From: Gracilaria gracilis | Lineage: Eukaryota; Rhodophyta; Florideophyceae; Gracilariales; Gracilariaceae | Direction: 5' to 3' | Assembly: GCA_030374805.1 (NCBI GenBank) | Contig: JARGSG010000189.1 | Coordinates: forward strand, 2,232,001-2,296,000 | DNA: 64,000 nucleotides | The notes under the pieces: model-generated | Told to the model about the DNA's origin: nothing | The model's database searches: none | The model's input: the letters and a program-made list of their open reading frames with translations, nothing else | Program-made: the position numbers and the translations under genes | Shown: positions 19,915 to 29,191 of the stretch, piece after piece | Position numbering within the stretch: position 1 is the stretch's first letter | Layout of the letters: every line of letters begins with the position of its first letter

Positions 19915-21774
19915 ATGGCCGAGGTCGTCGAAGATGCACGACTGGTACGTGAGGTCTCTTCTCTCAGAACAAAGGGCAGCTGCCTTTCATGGAACGGTGT
20001 AACAGTCGATGTCCCGCTTTCTGGCAAAGCTGTGAAGAAAGACCCAGAGAATCCATCTACCAAGCGCATTCTGAACAACATATCAGGTTATGTAAAGCCG
20101 GGTCAACTTCTGTTCTGCATGGGGCCTTCAGGTTCTGGAAAGTCCTCACTTCTTGATTCTCTTGCCGATAGGGTTAGACTTCCAGTACAGGGAACGCAGA
20201 TTCTCGATGGAAAGGTTAAGACCCCACCTGCATTGAAGGCTGTAGCCAAATACGTGCAGCAAAAGGATGATCTGTTGGGTGTTCTGACTGTACGAGAGAC
20301 CCTGCAAACCGCCGCCGAGTTTTATCTATCGAACAAAGCAGCGCGTCCTGCGGCTGTTGATGAGGTCATTGACATTCTTGGTTTGCGCTCTCATGAACAC
20401 ACAAAGATTGGAAATTCACTAGTGCGTGGTTTGAGCGGTGGTCAAATCCGTCGTGTATCCATCGGATGTGAGCTTGTTGCCGCACCTCAGCTCATCTTTC
20501 TTGACGAACCTACCTCTGGTCTTGACAGTGCCACTGCTTTCCATGTGATGACTGAGTTGAGGCGTATTGCAAAGAACACTGGTATGTCCATGATCATCAC
20601 CGTCCATCAACCTAGTGAGCTTGTGTTCGAAATGGCGGATACACTTTTGCTCATTACCAGCGGAAGCACATGCTACTTTGGACCGGCGGCAAAGGCAGCT
20701 GGCTACTTCTCATCTCTTGGTTTTCCCACACCCGAAAAGACTTCCGACATTGAGTGGATGCTCGACTTGGTAAACAAGGACTTTGGACACCTTGACAGAA
20801 TCGAGAAGTGTGTTGCCAGCTGGCCTAAATCTGAGTTCGCCGCAGATCTTCAACGAGAGTTGAGGGAATTGGAAGACTCATCCGAAAGGGAGATTCATGG
20901 GATTGGGAAGAAGCTTGAGCGTACAAAGTACGCGTCTAGTTTCATGCAACAGACAATCACACTGACTCGGAGAGGCGTTTTAAACACCATTCGCAACCCT
21001 GCTGTTCTATGGCTTCGATTTGCCATGTACTTGATGTTGTCGCTTATGATTGGTCTTGTATGGCTTCGTCTTGGAACCTCCGCCTCCATTATTAATGATT
21101 ACAACTACTCGTTGTTCTACACTTGTGCCTTCATGATTTTTATGTCTGTCTCAGTTTTGCCTGCATACTTGGAAGAAAGATCTGTCTTGGTTCGGGAGCG
21201 GGCAAATGGAGCCTATTCTGTAGGAGCATACATCTTGTCCCATACTTTGTATGAAATCCCGTACGTATTTCTTCTGGCATTGATGGCTTCGTCTGTGACG
21301 TATTGGCTCGTCGGATTTACTCCAACCGCTAGACGTTTCTTCATCTTTGTAGCGAACTTGTTCTTGTCGTTGTTCGTCGCTGAATCGATGATGGTGCTCA
21401 TTTCCGCTATGATTCCGATTCTGATCGTGGGAATTGCAGCAGGAGCAATGACATTTGGTCTGTTCATGTGCGTGATGGGTGCGTTTATTAGTGTTGATCG
21501 CATCGGATGGTGGCTGAGGTGGGTTCGTTACGTTGCAGCGCACTTTTACTCTTATTCCACTTTCCTCGTTAATCAGTTCCAAGATACGACATGGGATGCG
21601 TCGCCAAACACCTTCCCACCGTTTTTGGAGGCTGTGCCGGGTGAGGAAGTGTACAGAGCCCTTGGACTAGAAGAACGTTTGTGGGTGAACTTTGCTGCGT
21701 TGTTTGCAATGGTTGTATTCTACCGGCTGGTCGCAGCGATTTGGCTGCAGTTGTTCCTCAAGGGCAAGAAATGA
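19915..21774 (+). CDS. ABCG-family half-transporter
   Basis: The 619-residue protein has the reverse ABCG order: nucleotide-binding domain first, membrane domain second. Seen are Walker A GPSGSGKSSLL (near residue 75), signature LSGGQIRRVSIG, Walker B LIFLDEPTSGLD and the switch histidine in IITVHQPS. Six membrane segments occupy about residues 370-615. The first frame codon is GTG at 19879; the ATG at 19915 (MAEVVEDARL) is chosen. ABCG half-transporters dimerise and export lipids, sterols or surface precursors; the substrate here is unknown. No intron is visible. Confidence 0.92.
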   Translation: MAEVVEDARLVREVSSLRTKGSCLSWNGVTVDVPLSGKAVKKDPENPSTKRILNNISGYVKPGQLLFCMGPSGSGKSSLLDSLADRVRLPVQGTQILDGKVKTPPALKAVAKYVQQKDDLLGVLTVRETLQTAAEFYLSNKAARPAAVDEVIDILGLRSHEHTKIGNSLVRGLSGGQIRRVSIGCELVAAPQLIFLDEPTSGLDSATAFHVMTELRRIAKNTGMSMIITVHQPSELVFEMADTLLLITSGSTCYFGPAAKAAGYFSSLGFPTPEKTSDIEWMLDLVNKDFGHLDRIEKCVASWPKSEFAADLQRELRELEDSSEREIHGIGKKLERTKYASSFMQQTITLTRRGVLNTIRNPAVLWLRFAMYLMLSLMIGLVWLRLGTSASIINDYNYSLFYTCAFMIFMSVSVLPAYLEERSVLVRERANGAYSVGAYILSHTLYEIPYVFLLALMASSVTYWLVGFTPTARRFFIFVANLFLSLFVAESMMVLISAMIPILIVGIAAGAMTFGLFMCVMGAFISVDRIGWWLRWVRYVAAHFYSYSTFLVNQFQDTTWDASPNTFPPFLEAVPGEEVYRALGLEERLWVNFAALFAMVVFYRLVAAIWLQLFLKGKK

Positions 21775-23099
21775 GGGACCATGGTGCCATCGTTCTGGGC
21801 TTCCTATGAACAATTGCTTCTCTAGTTCTTGTTGTATGATATCCGTATCCAAAAACGTTCGGTGTTGCACTTGTGTTGTACGAAAAGGCGCGATTGTCAT
21901 TTCGGGCGTCGCTCAAGCTTTTCGAACCCTGTCATGCCCGACTGGTGTACGTGATCTGTGACCATAGTTTTCTTGTCAGCTCATTCATATCATTGCATTA
22001 CGATTTGAACAGACGCTCAGCCAAGAAGTGAACGAAACGACATGTCCCCTCTAGAATACAAACTGATGTCATAAATCCTTCAATATCCGGACGGGCAAGT
22101 CCCAACATCGAACGTCTTAAGGAAGTTGTCTCACGGTTAGCTTACCATGACAACGAATCCTCTAGCTTGAGCAATGCATGACAGGGCGCTCCGGTATGAG
22201 GCGTTTGCAGTTCCATTCGTTCTGTTATCAGTAACGCTGAAGCAAGTCTCCCAAGCCGAGGATTGCTTCTCTCCAAGATGTCCTTAAGCTATCTTACTGC
22301 ACCATAATATCTAATACTGGTGGGACGATAAAACACATCCGCTCGTGACTAGACCGCATACAGCATGGGCCATGCTGCATGGCTACACAGGAATAAATGA
22401 GAATGCACCACGTGCCATTAGGTCTAAAACAGGTTTGAGTCCGGTAGTTCCATCGGGCCATGGGCCACAACTCCACTTTCGTGCACCTCAGCAGCTGCAA
22501 ACACTGACTTTTACACCACCTGGCGAGCATTCGGCTCTCGTACTCGTGCAGGTTTTGGACGAGCTGTCGCGCGACGTTCACCGAAAAGACATCGTGACGT
22601 AAGGTTACCAAAGATACTTGTATAAGCCAAATGTCACGAGGCCGAGAATTGATTCTTCTGGGAATCTGATGCGCCAGTTTTGTCCAAGCTGCAGATCAAA
22701 GAACTTGACGTAATGATTTCGTTTATTCATATAAACGAAGCTATACTGGTGCAAGACATAAACAAAACTCTCAGGGTTCATGTCACAGGAGTCGGGGTGA
22801 AAGGGTTGTGTATCTACAAGTACCGTTCTAGATGGGCATAAATCAAAGCAAATATTATTTAGAAAGCATTCTTTACGCAAGCGTAGACAGTCAAGAATCG
22901 ATGACCAAGCGCTTAGGGGAGAGGCAGCAGCATCGAAACGAATTAGACAGTCAACACAAATTAAACGCATGAAACAACTAGTTAAACCGTCAACTTCCAT
23001 CAAACACCAGCAAGAGAGAAACAAGCTTTGAAACACATTGAACATAAGATTGCAAATTACCATCCATTAACACGCGAATCAGCCACGAATGCGTATCCC
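21775..23099. other. Intergenic region, no supported gene
   Basis: ABCG and LPMO-like genes converge here. Frames of 85-152 codons occur on both strands without recognisable features. A GTAAGGTTACC copy of the dispersed motif lies near 22600. Confidence 0.55.
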
Positions 23100-24404
23100 T
23101 CATTTCCTCAAAGTCAGTTGCAAGTCAATGGCATCCCCTTCTTCATCGGCAGTGACCCTCAACTTAAACTTGCGATTGAAGATAGGCTTTGGCCAGTAAT
23201 TGGGATTATTACCCTTGTTGCCGTACAAGAAGTATCTGGCGGTCCAGTCAGTCCAAACCAAACTTCCATCGATAATAAAGTCGACCTTCGAAATCTCCCT
23301 GGTGGCTACAGCCTCCAAAGTTATTCTATCATAGCGCGAAACGTCAACGACCGAATCCGACCCAAGCACTTGTACAACCTTTCCATCGGCAAACAATTGG
23401 ACGTGCGTAAGCACGCCATTTCCGGCAGATGCATCGCGCACATTGGCGGCCGATACCGCCTGCGGCTGAGCGCGCTCAGCGTTGCTGTTACGGTTTGAGC
23501 GCGGCAAAATCCTCACGTCAGCACATTGATAGTACTCCTCCGGGTTTCTGGTAGGGCCACACGGCTTCTGCACGCGCGTGACGCCGCCCCTAGCGCCGCT
23601 CTGGCCGAAGCACTGGCCCCAATTTTTGGGGCGATCCGGGCCATCGTAGAAGGGAATGACGCCGGGCGGGTTACAGGTATTGGCGGCGGACCAGAACCAA
23701 TGCAGCACACAGTGATCACACACGAGATCATCTGGCAAAATCCACTTCATCTTGTCGTTTCCCATCCTCTCCTGCGAGTTCTCCGGCTTGGTGGCGCACG
23801 GCAAGTACCAACGCAACGGGTAGTTGCGATCAATAGGGGCGCACTTCTTATCGAATGCCGAGTCGCAGCCCGAGTCCGGCGCACGACGCAACGCATAGCA
23901 ATGACCGTCTCGGAAGCAATCTTCTGAGATCTCGCCGCCGCACTTGGCGACGTCGCAGATATGGAACTGAATGAAGCCATTATGATGGGCGACTATGTTG
24001 ACCTCGGTGGTGACGACATCGGCCTGCGTCCAGGTCTTGGTGATCTGCGCGTTGAAGTAGAAACGACCGCCTCTCATATGCTCCTGCTCGCTTCCAATGC
24101 GGTCGCCGCACACGCCGGCGCGCCAGCGAAAGCCCGGCTTGAGCGGCTCAAACGGGACCCAGTTGTTACCGGCGCGACGCAGCTGGCTTCTAGCAGCGGC
24201 GCCCGGCGCATCATCCTTATCACCTGCCGGAAAGTGCGCCTTCAAGTCCATGGGGGCGTCGGTCCACACGCGGTTGCCGCGGTTGAACTTGTTGTTCGGG
24301 TTGAGCGCGCCCCTCTGCGGCGGGTCCGTGCACAGGCCGTGCGCGCGCACGGCGCAGGGCAGCGCGGCCAGCAGCAAGCACAGCGACAGGGCGGCGGGCG
24401 ACAT
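23100..24404 (-). CDS. Secreted LPMO-like copper oxidase (AA15-type)
   Basis: The 434-residue protein has a signal peptide (1-21) that would expose H22, so the mature protein starts HGLCTDPPQRG. This is the first half of a copper histidine brace. The second histidine lies in VAHHNGFIQFHIC. A late block CVLHWFWSAANTC matches the conserved C..C.L.W.Y/F..NTC region of AA15 lytic polysaccharide monooxygenases. These cleave chitin or cellulose oxidatively. About ten cysteines are suited to disulfides. After a linker, residues 330-434 form an extra beta-rich domain of unknown type, perhaps for polysaccharide binding. The ATG at 24404 is used, since the frame upstream opens at TTG. Whether it acts on the cell's own wall or on food or competitor polymers is unknown. 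Confidence 0.8.
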   Translation of the reverse strand: MSPAALSLCLLLAALPCAVRAHGLCTDPPQRGALNPNNKFNRGNRVWTDAPMDLKAHFPAGDKDDAPGAAARSQLRRAGNNWVPFEPLKPGFRWRAGVCGDRIGSEQEHMRGGRFYFNAQITKTWTQADVVTTEVNIVAHHNGFIQFHICDVAKCGGEISEDCFRDGHCYALRRAPDSGCDSAFDKKCAPIDRNYPLRWYLPCATKPENSQERMGNDKMKWILPDDLVCDHCVLHWFWSAANTCNPPGVIPFYDGPDRPKNWGQCFGQSGARGGVTRVQKPCGPTRNPEEYYQCADVRILPRSNRNSNAERAQPQAVSAANVRDASAGNGVLTHVQLFADGKVVQVLGSDSVVDVSRYDRITLEAVATREISKVDFIIDGSLVWTDWTARYFLYGNKGNNPNYWPKPIFNRKFKLRVTADEEGDAIDLQLTLRK

Positions 24405-24935
24405 GGCTCGGGCGGCGGCGGCAGGCGGCGGCAACAGCGGCGGCGGCAGAGCGCTGGCGCGTGGGGCGGCGCAGCAGACGCGGCGACGCGCGGCGCGCGC
24501 TTTAACATGGCGGCGCTCGGCAGCAGGTGGCAGCCGCTCTCAGCGCGCGTGCGCGCGCGCGCGCCATGGCGCACGCCGTCAGTGCCAGTGGCAGCCGCGG
24601 CGCGCACTGACGAAGAGCTCCGCGGCGCAGCGCGCGTAGCACGGCGCGGCGCAGCTGCGTGGAAGCCAAGCGCAGCGCGCCGTGCGTCACGGCGCGCCAC
24701 GGCGCCGCGCCAGCACGTCATGCACGCGTGACGTGACGTCATGTGCATCCACGTGCACGCGTGCATCCACGTGCACGCGTGTTGCACGTGCACACGTGTT
24801 GCACGTGCACACGTGCATCGTGATCATGATCAAATCGATGCGGCGGCAACGACGGCGACAGCAACGACGACGGCGGCAGCAACGACGACGGCGGCCGCGG
24901 GTGCGGATGCGGGGGGCCGATTGCGGCGCCGAGCG
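24405..24935. promoter_or_regulatory. Divergent LPMO/IMP1 promoter, very GC-rich
   Basis: The LPMO-like gene and the IMP1 gene diverge over 531 bp of strongly GC-rich sequence. It holds a tandem array with six CACGTG boxes (listed separately) and GCGCGC runs. A frame from 24741 is joined to IMP1 but its text is only translated repeat. Confidence 0.6.
24743..24812. repeat. Tandem CACGTG-box array
   Basis: Two 18-bp units GTGCATCCACGTGCACGC are followed by two 17-bp units GTGTTGCACGTGCACAC. With flanks there are six CACGTG cores in about 75 bp. CACGTG is the classical E-box/G-box for bHLH and bZIP factors. Confidence 0.85.
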
Positions 24936-25403
24936 ATGGAGGCGGCGCGGAGAGTGTCGCTGGTGCTGCGCGCCGCCGCGGCTGCGTACGTGCTGCAGAC
25001 GCACGTCGTCAGCACCACGCTGGCCATCGGCCCCAGCATGCAGCCCACGCTCAACGCGCGCGGCGACGTGCTGCTGGTGTGCCACCTGTTTGCGCGCCGC
25101 GCGCGCGCGGGCGACGTGGTGGTGGCGAGGAAGCCCACGTGCGACCGCCGCCTCATCGTCAAGCGCGTCGCGGCCGCCGCCGAGCAGCGCGTACCCGCCG
25201 CCGCCGCCGCCGCCGCCGTCGTGCCCGAGCATCACGTCTGGCTCAGCGGCGACAACGCGCGCGCGTCCACTGATTCGCGCGCATACGGCGCTGTGCCCAA
25301 CGCGCTGCTCACGGGCACGGTGCTCGGTCGTGTGTGGCCGTTGTCGGCGGCCGGCCGTCTGCAGGACGCGCCGCACAAGCGGCACGCACGCGACGCGCTG
25401 TGA
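24936..25403 (+). CDS. Mitochondrial inner-membrane peptidase, IMP1-like
   Basis: The 155-residue protein is a type I signal peptidase of the S26 family. A short N-terminal hydrophobic segment (about 8-30) leads to the serine site GPSMQPTL (S34) and GDVLLV. The lysine of the Ser/Lys dyad is in RLIVKRV (K76). The conserved end VWLSGDNARASTDSRAYGAVP...GTVLGRVWP is complete. In mitochondria the IMP complex trims proteins sorted to the intermembrane space. The length equals IMP1/IMP2. The ATG at 24936 is chosen over 24741, whose extension is repeat-derived. IMP2 or a small plastid relative remain alternatives. The coding sequence is very GC-rich, as are its neighbours. Confidence 0.88.
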   Translation: MEAARRVSLVLRAAAAAYVLQTHVVSTTLAIGPSMQPTLNARGDVLLVCHLFARRARAGDVVVARKPTCDRRLIVKRVAAAAEQRVPAAAAAAAVVPEHHVWLSGDNARASTDSRAYGAVPNALLTGTVLGRVWPLSAAGRLQDAPHKRHARDAL

Positions 25404-25499
25404 CTTGCGCACGCGCACGCCCAAATTTGCGCTGCAACGTGTGGTGTACAAGCGGTGCTGCGGCTGGCGCCTGGATACCGCGCACCTCGCTGCTGCTGC

Positions 25500-25507
25500 T
25501 ATACAAA
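25500..25507 (+). promoter_or_regulatory. Candidate TATA-like element
   Basis: TATACAAA about 145 bp upstream of the ATG at 25651; weak evidence. Confidence 0.25.
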
Positions 25508-25650
25508 GCGCGCGCTCGCCGCTGCCGCCAGCTCACCGCGCAGCACCAGACGCGAGCGCTGTGCGTGTTTTCGTTTCGTCACACCCCCCGCGGTTGGGCC
25601 AACGGGCCTTCCCCTTCTTCCTCTCTCCGTTCTCGTCCTTCTCCGCTCAC

Positions 25651-26382
25651 ATGGCTCCCCGTTCGCTCTCTGCTACCTGCGATGGTTGGCACACCTTCAA
25701 CGCCACCATCTTCGACCCCGTGCGTATTGCCGCTATCGCCCATCTGCGGTACGCGCCCATGCGTGAGCGCGGTGCTATTATCATGAAGGCTTCGCACCCG
25801 GCAGAGTATCGCGTCACCCATCATGCTGCCTCGGGGCTGTGGGACCTGCTTCCCACCGTCAACAACGCTGCGCCCGTGCCGTTGTCGCCCTCTATCAACG
25901 ATGCCGCACATGCGTCCATGCGCTCCGCCGCCTCGTCGGAGAGCCCCAAGCAGAAGATGGACGCCCCTCTCAACCACCTGTCGCCGCATAATGCCGTCAT
26001 GTCCGCCTTGAAGAAGAGCGCAACGCACAGGCGCTTCGCCATTACTGTGGCCGGCTCCAATCGCCACTTTATGCTGCATCCTAGCGCCACCTCCAGTCGT
26101 CACTTTGTGCTGTGTGAGCTGCACGCTGGGCCCTCTATTATCTCCTCCAGCCCGAGGGCTGTGCCACACCCGTCCCAATTTGAACATAATCATGACGACG
26201 AGAATGATGACGGCGTGCAGGTCGCCTCGTTTACTTGTGATGGCGTCTGGAAGAGGAGTTATTCTATCTCTGTGGAACGCTTGATCCCGGATGAGTTAGT
26301 CGTGTTTTGCTTTTGGTTGGTAAACTTGATGAACAGGAGGGCTAATCGCGCCGATCCGGCGCATGTTCATGGATCAGCCTGA
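25651..26382 (+). CDS. Hypothetical protein, possibly tubby/scramblase-like fold
   Basis: The 243-residue protein starts MAPRSLSATC. The frame is open for 970 bp before this ATG, but the earlier part is GC-rich spacer in which another frame encodes IMP1. The body looks like alternating beta strands with a Ser/Pro-rich insertion. It ends with SISVERLIPDELVVFCFWLVNLMNRR, where a hydrophobic helix follows strands. That layout resembles the tubby-like/LURP-one/phospholipid-scramblase fold, which closes with a buried hydrophobic helix. The likeness is weak and no catalytic or binding motif is seen. An acidic stretch (NHDDENDDG) precedes the last strands. Confidence 0.5.
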   Translation: MAPRSLSATCDGWHTFNATIFDPVRIAAIAHLRYAPMRERGAIIMKASHPAEYRVTHHAASGLWDLLPTVNNAAPVPLSPSINDAAHASMRSAASSESPKQKMDAPLNHLSPHNAVMSALKKSATHRRFAITVAGSNRHFMLHPSATSSRHFVLCELHAGPSIISSSPRAVPHPSQFEHNHDDENDDGVQVASFTCDGVWKRSYSISVERLIPDELVVFCFWLVNLMNRRANRADPAHVHGSA

Positions 26383-27121
26383 GCTGCTCTTCGCGTCTGC
26401 TTTTCGTCTAGTCTGTTTTCTGTTGTGTTTAGCTTTTGAGATATGATAAGTCATGAGCCATGATCTTTTAATGCTGCCGAGAGCACGCCGTGTAGCCCAG
26501 CCCAACTACTCTTGCGTGTGTATGTGTATACTATGATCATCAATGTTGAGCTCAAGTGTGCGCCACGGCGAGTGCAGCGCGCAATCACGGCGACGGCTGA
26601 CGTGTGTACAAGCGTATCTAGAGACAAGCTGCCATGTCGTGATGTATGGCCTGTGCTGCCTCGTCTGCAGCTTCGAGTCTGCCCGAGCGCGCTTTGTCAC
26701 ACAAACTGGTACTGTACATTTTGTGTGACTGCGCGGCATTTTTGTCGTAGTTAATGTTTTTTTTTTCCTGCACTGCCACCCTACGTGTGTGGTCGCGCGT
26801 GCGCATTCACTGCCGACCTTGCTCATGGTCCACGCCTTTGGTCGCCAAACACCGCCACGCGTGGGGCGTTGAGCCACAACCTTCATCCGCGACGCCCAGT
26901 TTTTTTTCTAACGAGAGACAGCGGTTTGTCCCATTTGCACTCCTTCCGTCCTTCGCACTCGCGACAATTGAGCACACCGCTTAGTCGCTCAATTGTTCAA
27001 TTGCCTTCTCAATCACGAGTTCACCAGTTTGCACCTGCCCCGCGTAGACCGCGTCGACCGCGTACGCCGCGCTGTGTCTGACGCACAGCTGCTCTGCTAC
27101 CTGGCCTTGACTCACTGCTGT
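26383..27121. other. Intergenic region, no supported gene
   Basis: Short overlapping frames occur on both strands without recognisable features. The last 100 bp may contain an upstream exon of the small gene that follows: its frame stays open back to about 26972 but has no ATG. Confidence 0.45.
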
Positions 27122-27460
27122 ATGCTCCGGCATTGTCCCGAACAAGTTGCCAACGAGAGCTGTCCGCTCCAAGCCACAGCTGCTACTCTCAACCTTCTCC
27201 CATCGCTGCTCTCCGCGCGCCAAGTGCTCGTACGACTCGTCAAGGCGCGTCGCAGCCAACTCAACCGCACACAGGTGCGCTCACATTCTTCTACTAGCTA
27301 GCTCCCCTTCGTGACTAACATTACACGTTGTTTTTCATCCCGTTCAACATGCAAACAGCGCCAAGTGGAGCGTTCCTCGCCACTACGCTGGCAGTGGCTC
27401 ATTCACTCCAGCAAACCACCACCTCAAATTCCGCCTCGCCATCAGATCAGCTCTAGCTGA
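27122..27460 (+). CDS. Small spliced gene, unknown product
   Basis: Proposed exons 27122-27274 and 27359-27460 give 84 residues. The first exon encodes a helical stretch (LLPSLLSARQVLVRLVKARRS) ending LNRTQ; the second begins RQVERSSPLRWQWL. Evidence for the 84-nt intron is GTGCGC at 27275, GACTAAC at 27313-27319 and an AAACAG acceptor ending at 27358. The branch A is 40 nt from the acceptor, as in the STRAP-like gene. The phase is 0 and the frame continues cleanly. The frame extends upstream without an ATG, so the N-terminus may lie in another exon. No family recognised. Confidence 0.4.
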
Positions 27461-28315
27461 TTCGCCAGGCTACAAAATCTGGAGCGCTTGCTCCTTTAGC
27501 GAAACCCATTCTCAAAAGTCATTCATCCTCGCGATGTTCATTACATTGCGTCACAACCGCATGACCCCTTGTCCCTGCGAGAGAATGACACAACTTAATT
27601 ACCGTTTGTCATTCAACTTTGACTCCTCGCTTGAGAGCAGTAGAGAAGGCGCGCTGCAAGGGCAGAAGAATTGTGTGAGCTAAAGGGTTAGCGTTCCTAC
27701 ACCTTCGGTGGGCCGCTATTACCGTAGAATTACTTCAGATCTTGGTGATCGAGACTGCTAAGCCTCGACACCTAACCTTATCGATATGTTCTTTATCCCT
27801 GTCCTCCACACCTCCCTTTGCAACGCTTCACTTTGTTATCAGCTACAGCTCAGCATTACAGATACCCTTGTACGTGCCGTTGTAACTGCAGATATTTGCC
27901 ATCTATAGGTCACCGTCAAAACTGGTACTGTACCAAGCGAAACGCTACCATCGTGTAGTAAGAACGTTAAATTTCCCGAGCATCTGACTCCTCTCTTCGA
28001 CCCATCCGCTCTCAGCCGACATGCATTGCACCACACCTCATCTCCCGAAACAACGATGAGAACCAAGCTAGAGTGATGCTTTTTCCTAGAGTGCATTCAC
28101 TGCATGACAAAACAAAATTAAGTACACCTTGCACCGGTTCAAGAGAACCTCCTACGAATGAATCGTTATAATCTTGTTAAAGCTCGACCAACACTTCCGT
28201 CCGGAGTAGCCTTCGGAAAATATCTTCGAGGCGACTGAATGCAATCGATATGATACAGATGCAAACGTACCTTCGTAGATTAAGGATACCCCATTATATT
28301 TTAGACACATTACAT
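27461..28315. other. Intergenic region, no supported gene
   Basis: Contains a GGGTTAGCGTTCC copy near 27683 and a GGTACTGTACC copy near 27925 followed by AAACGCTACC. No gene seen. Confidence 0.55.
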
Positions 28316-29191
28316 TCATGCCGAGTCCACTGCTGTTGTTTCCATATCCACAATCTGTATCTCTGCGGGTCGCGCTTTCTTTCTCCTCAAAAGGAAGAAC
28401 ACAATAAAAACGGACACTAACGCCAAGATTGCCCCGGCAACGATTAGAAAGATGATCCATGCTCCCAGTCCACTGTCATCACAAATCAGATCCTCATCGC
28501 ATAGAGGCCTACCTGTGTCTCTCACATATGCTTCAATCTCATCTGTCACGTTGCTCGCAAGCAGACGAATCTGCCCTGATGCGCTTTGCGACTCGAATTT
28601 GCTGTCAAGGGCTACGAAACTCAGCTTTCCTTCTTCTTCGGATTCAAACTCCACGATGACTTCATCCAAGCCTTCTTCAAATATACCCGACCGCCATCGA
28701 ATGACATTGTCTCGTGGGAATGATCTTCCACCCGTTCCATCACAGCTTCTACTAAACCGCAACGCACCATTAGACACACTGTATCTGATTGTATACGCTT
28801 TGTTCGATGTTGAAGCTTCTGTTTCAAACTCGATGATAGCACTGTTCTCATCATCTTCGAAAAGCGAGCTTCGAACTCTGCTGTCGTTCAAAAAAACTCT
28901 TACGTTGCTCAAGCGTTGAAAATCGGCAAGTCTGTATACATGACGCTGATACTTTGTGTCGACTGTGTGGGGAAAAGTTATCTTCTCGGAGACGGTCAAC
29001 GAGCAATCCGTCTCCCGACGAACTCTAATAAGAGCACCGCAAAGAAAGGCTGGTGGTTGGCCCTTGTTCGCCGAAGGGCTGCACTTGATTTCCTGACCGC
29101 GAGCGACTCCCACCACAATGACAACGGCAAGCGCGAAAAGATGGGCCGAATGGTTTCGCGGAGCGCGGACTCGAAGTGACGGAAGCTTCAT
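28316..29191 (-). CDS. Type I single-pass membrane protein, DUF2207-like ectodomain (tentative)
   Basis: The 291-residue protein has an N-terminal signal peptide (about 1-32, hydrophobic FALAVVIVVGVARG). A beta-rich ectodomain follows (35-235), then one transmembrane helix (about 243-268, AWIIFLIVAGAILALVSVFIVFFLL) with an RRKK stop-transfer signal and a short cytosolic tail. In the ectodomain, LTVSEKITFP and YTIRYSVSNGALRF followed by VIRWRSGIFEEGLDEVIVEF resemble DUF2207, an extracellular domain mostly of bacterial membrane proteins. The likeness is by eye and modest. A receptor or adhesion role is possible but not shown. The ATG at 29191 opens the frame. Confidence 0.6.
   Translation of the reverse strand: MKLPSLRVRAPRNHSAHLFALAVVIVVGVARGQEIKCSPSANKGQPPAFLCGALIRVRRETDCSLTVSEKITFPHTVDTKYQRHVYRLADFQRLSNVRVFLNDSRVRSSLFEDDENSAIIEFETEASTSNKAYTIRYSVSNGALRFSRSCDGTGGRSFPRDNVIRWRSGIFEEGLDEVIVEFESEEEGKLSFVALDSKFESQSASGQIRLLASNVTDEIEAYVRDTGRPLCDEDLICDDSGLGAWIIFLIVAGAILALVSVFIVFFLLRRKKARPAEIQIVDMETTAVDSA

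Noticed and set aside
24682..25650. Long upstream extension of the 25651 gene frame
   Set aside because: It overlaps the well-supported IMP1 gene in another frame and consists of Arg/Ala/Pro text typical of GC-rich shadows.
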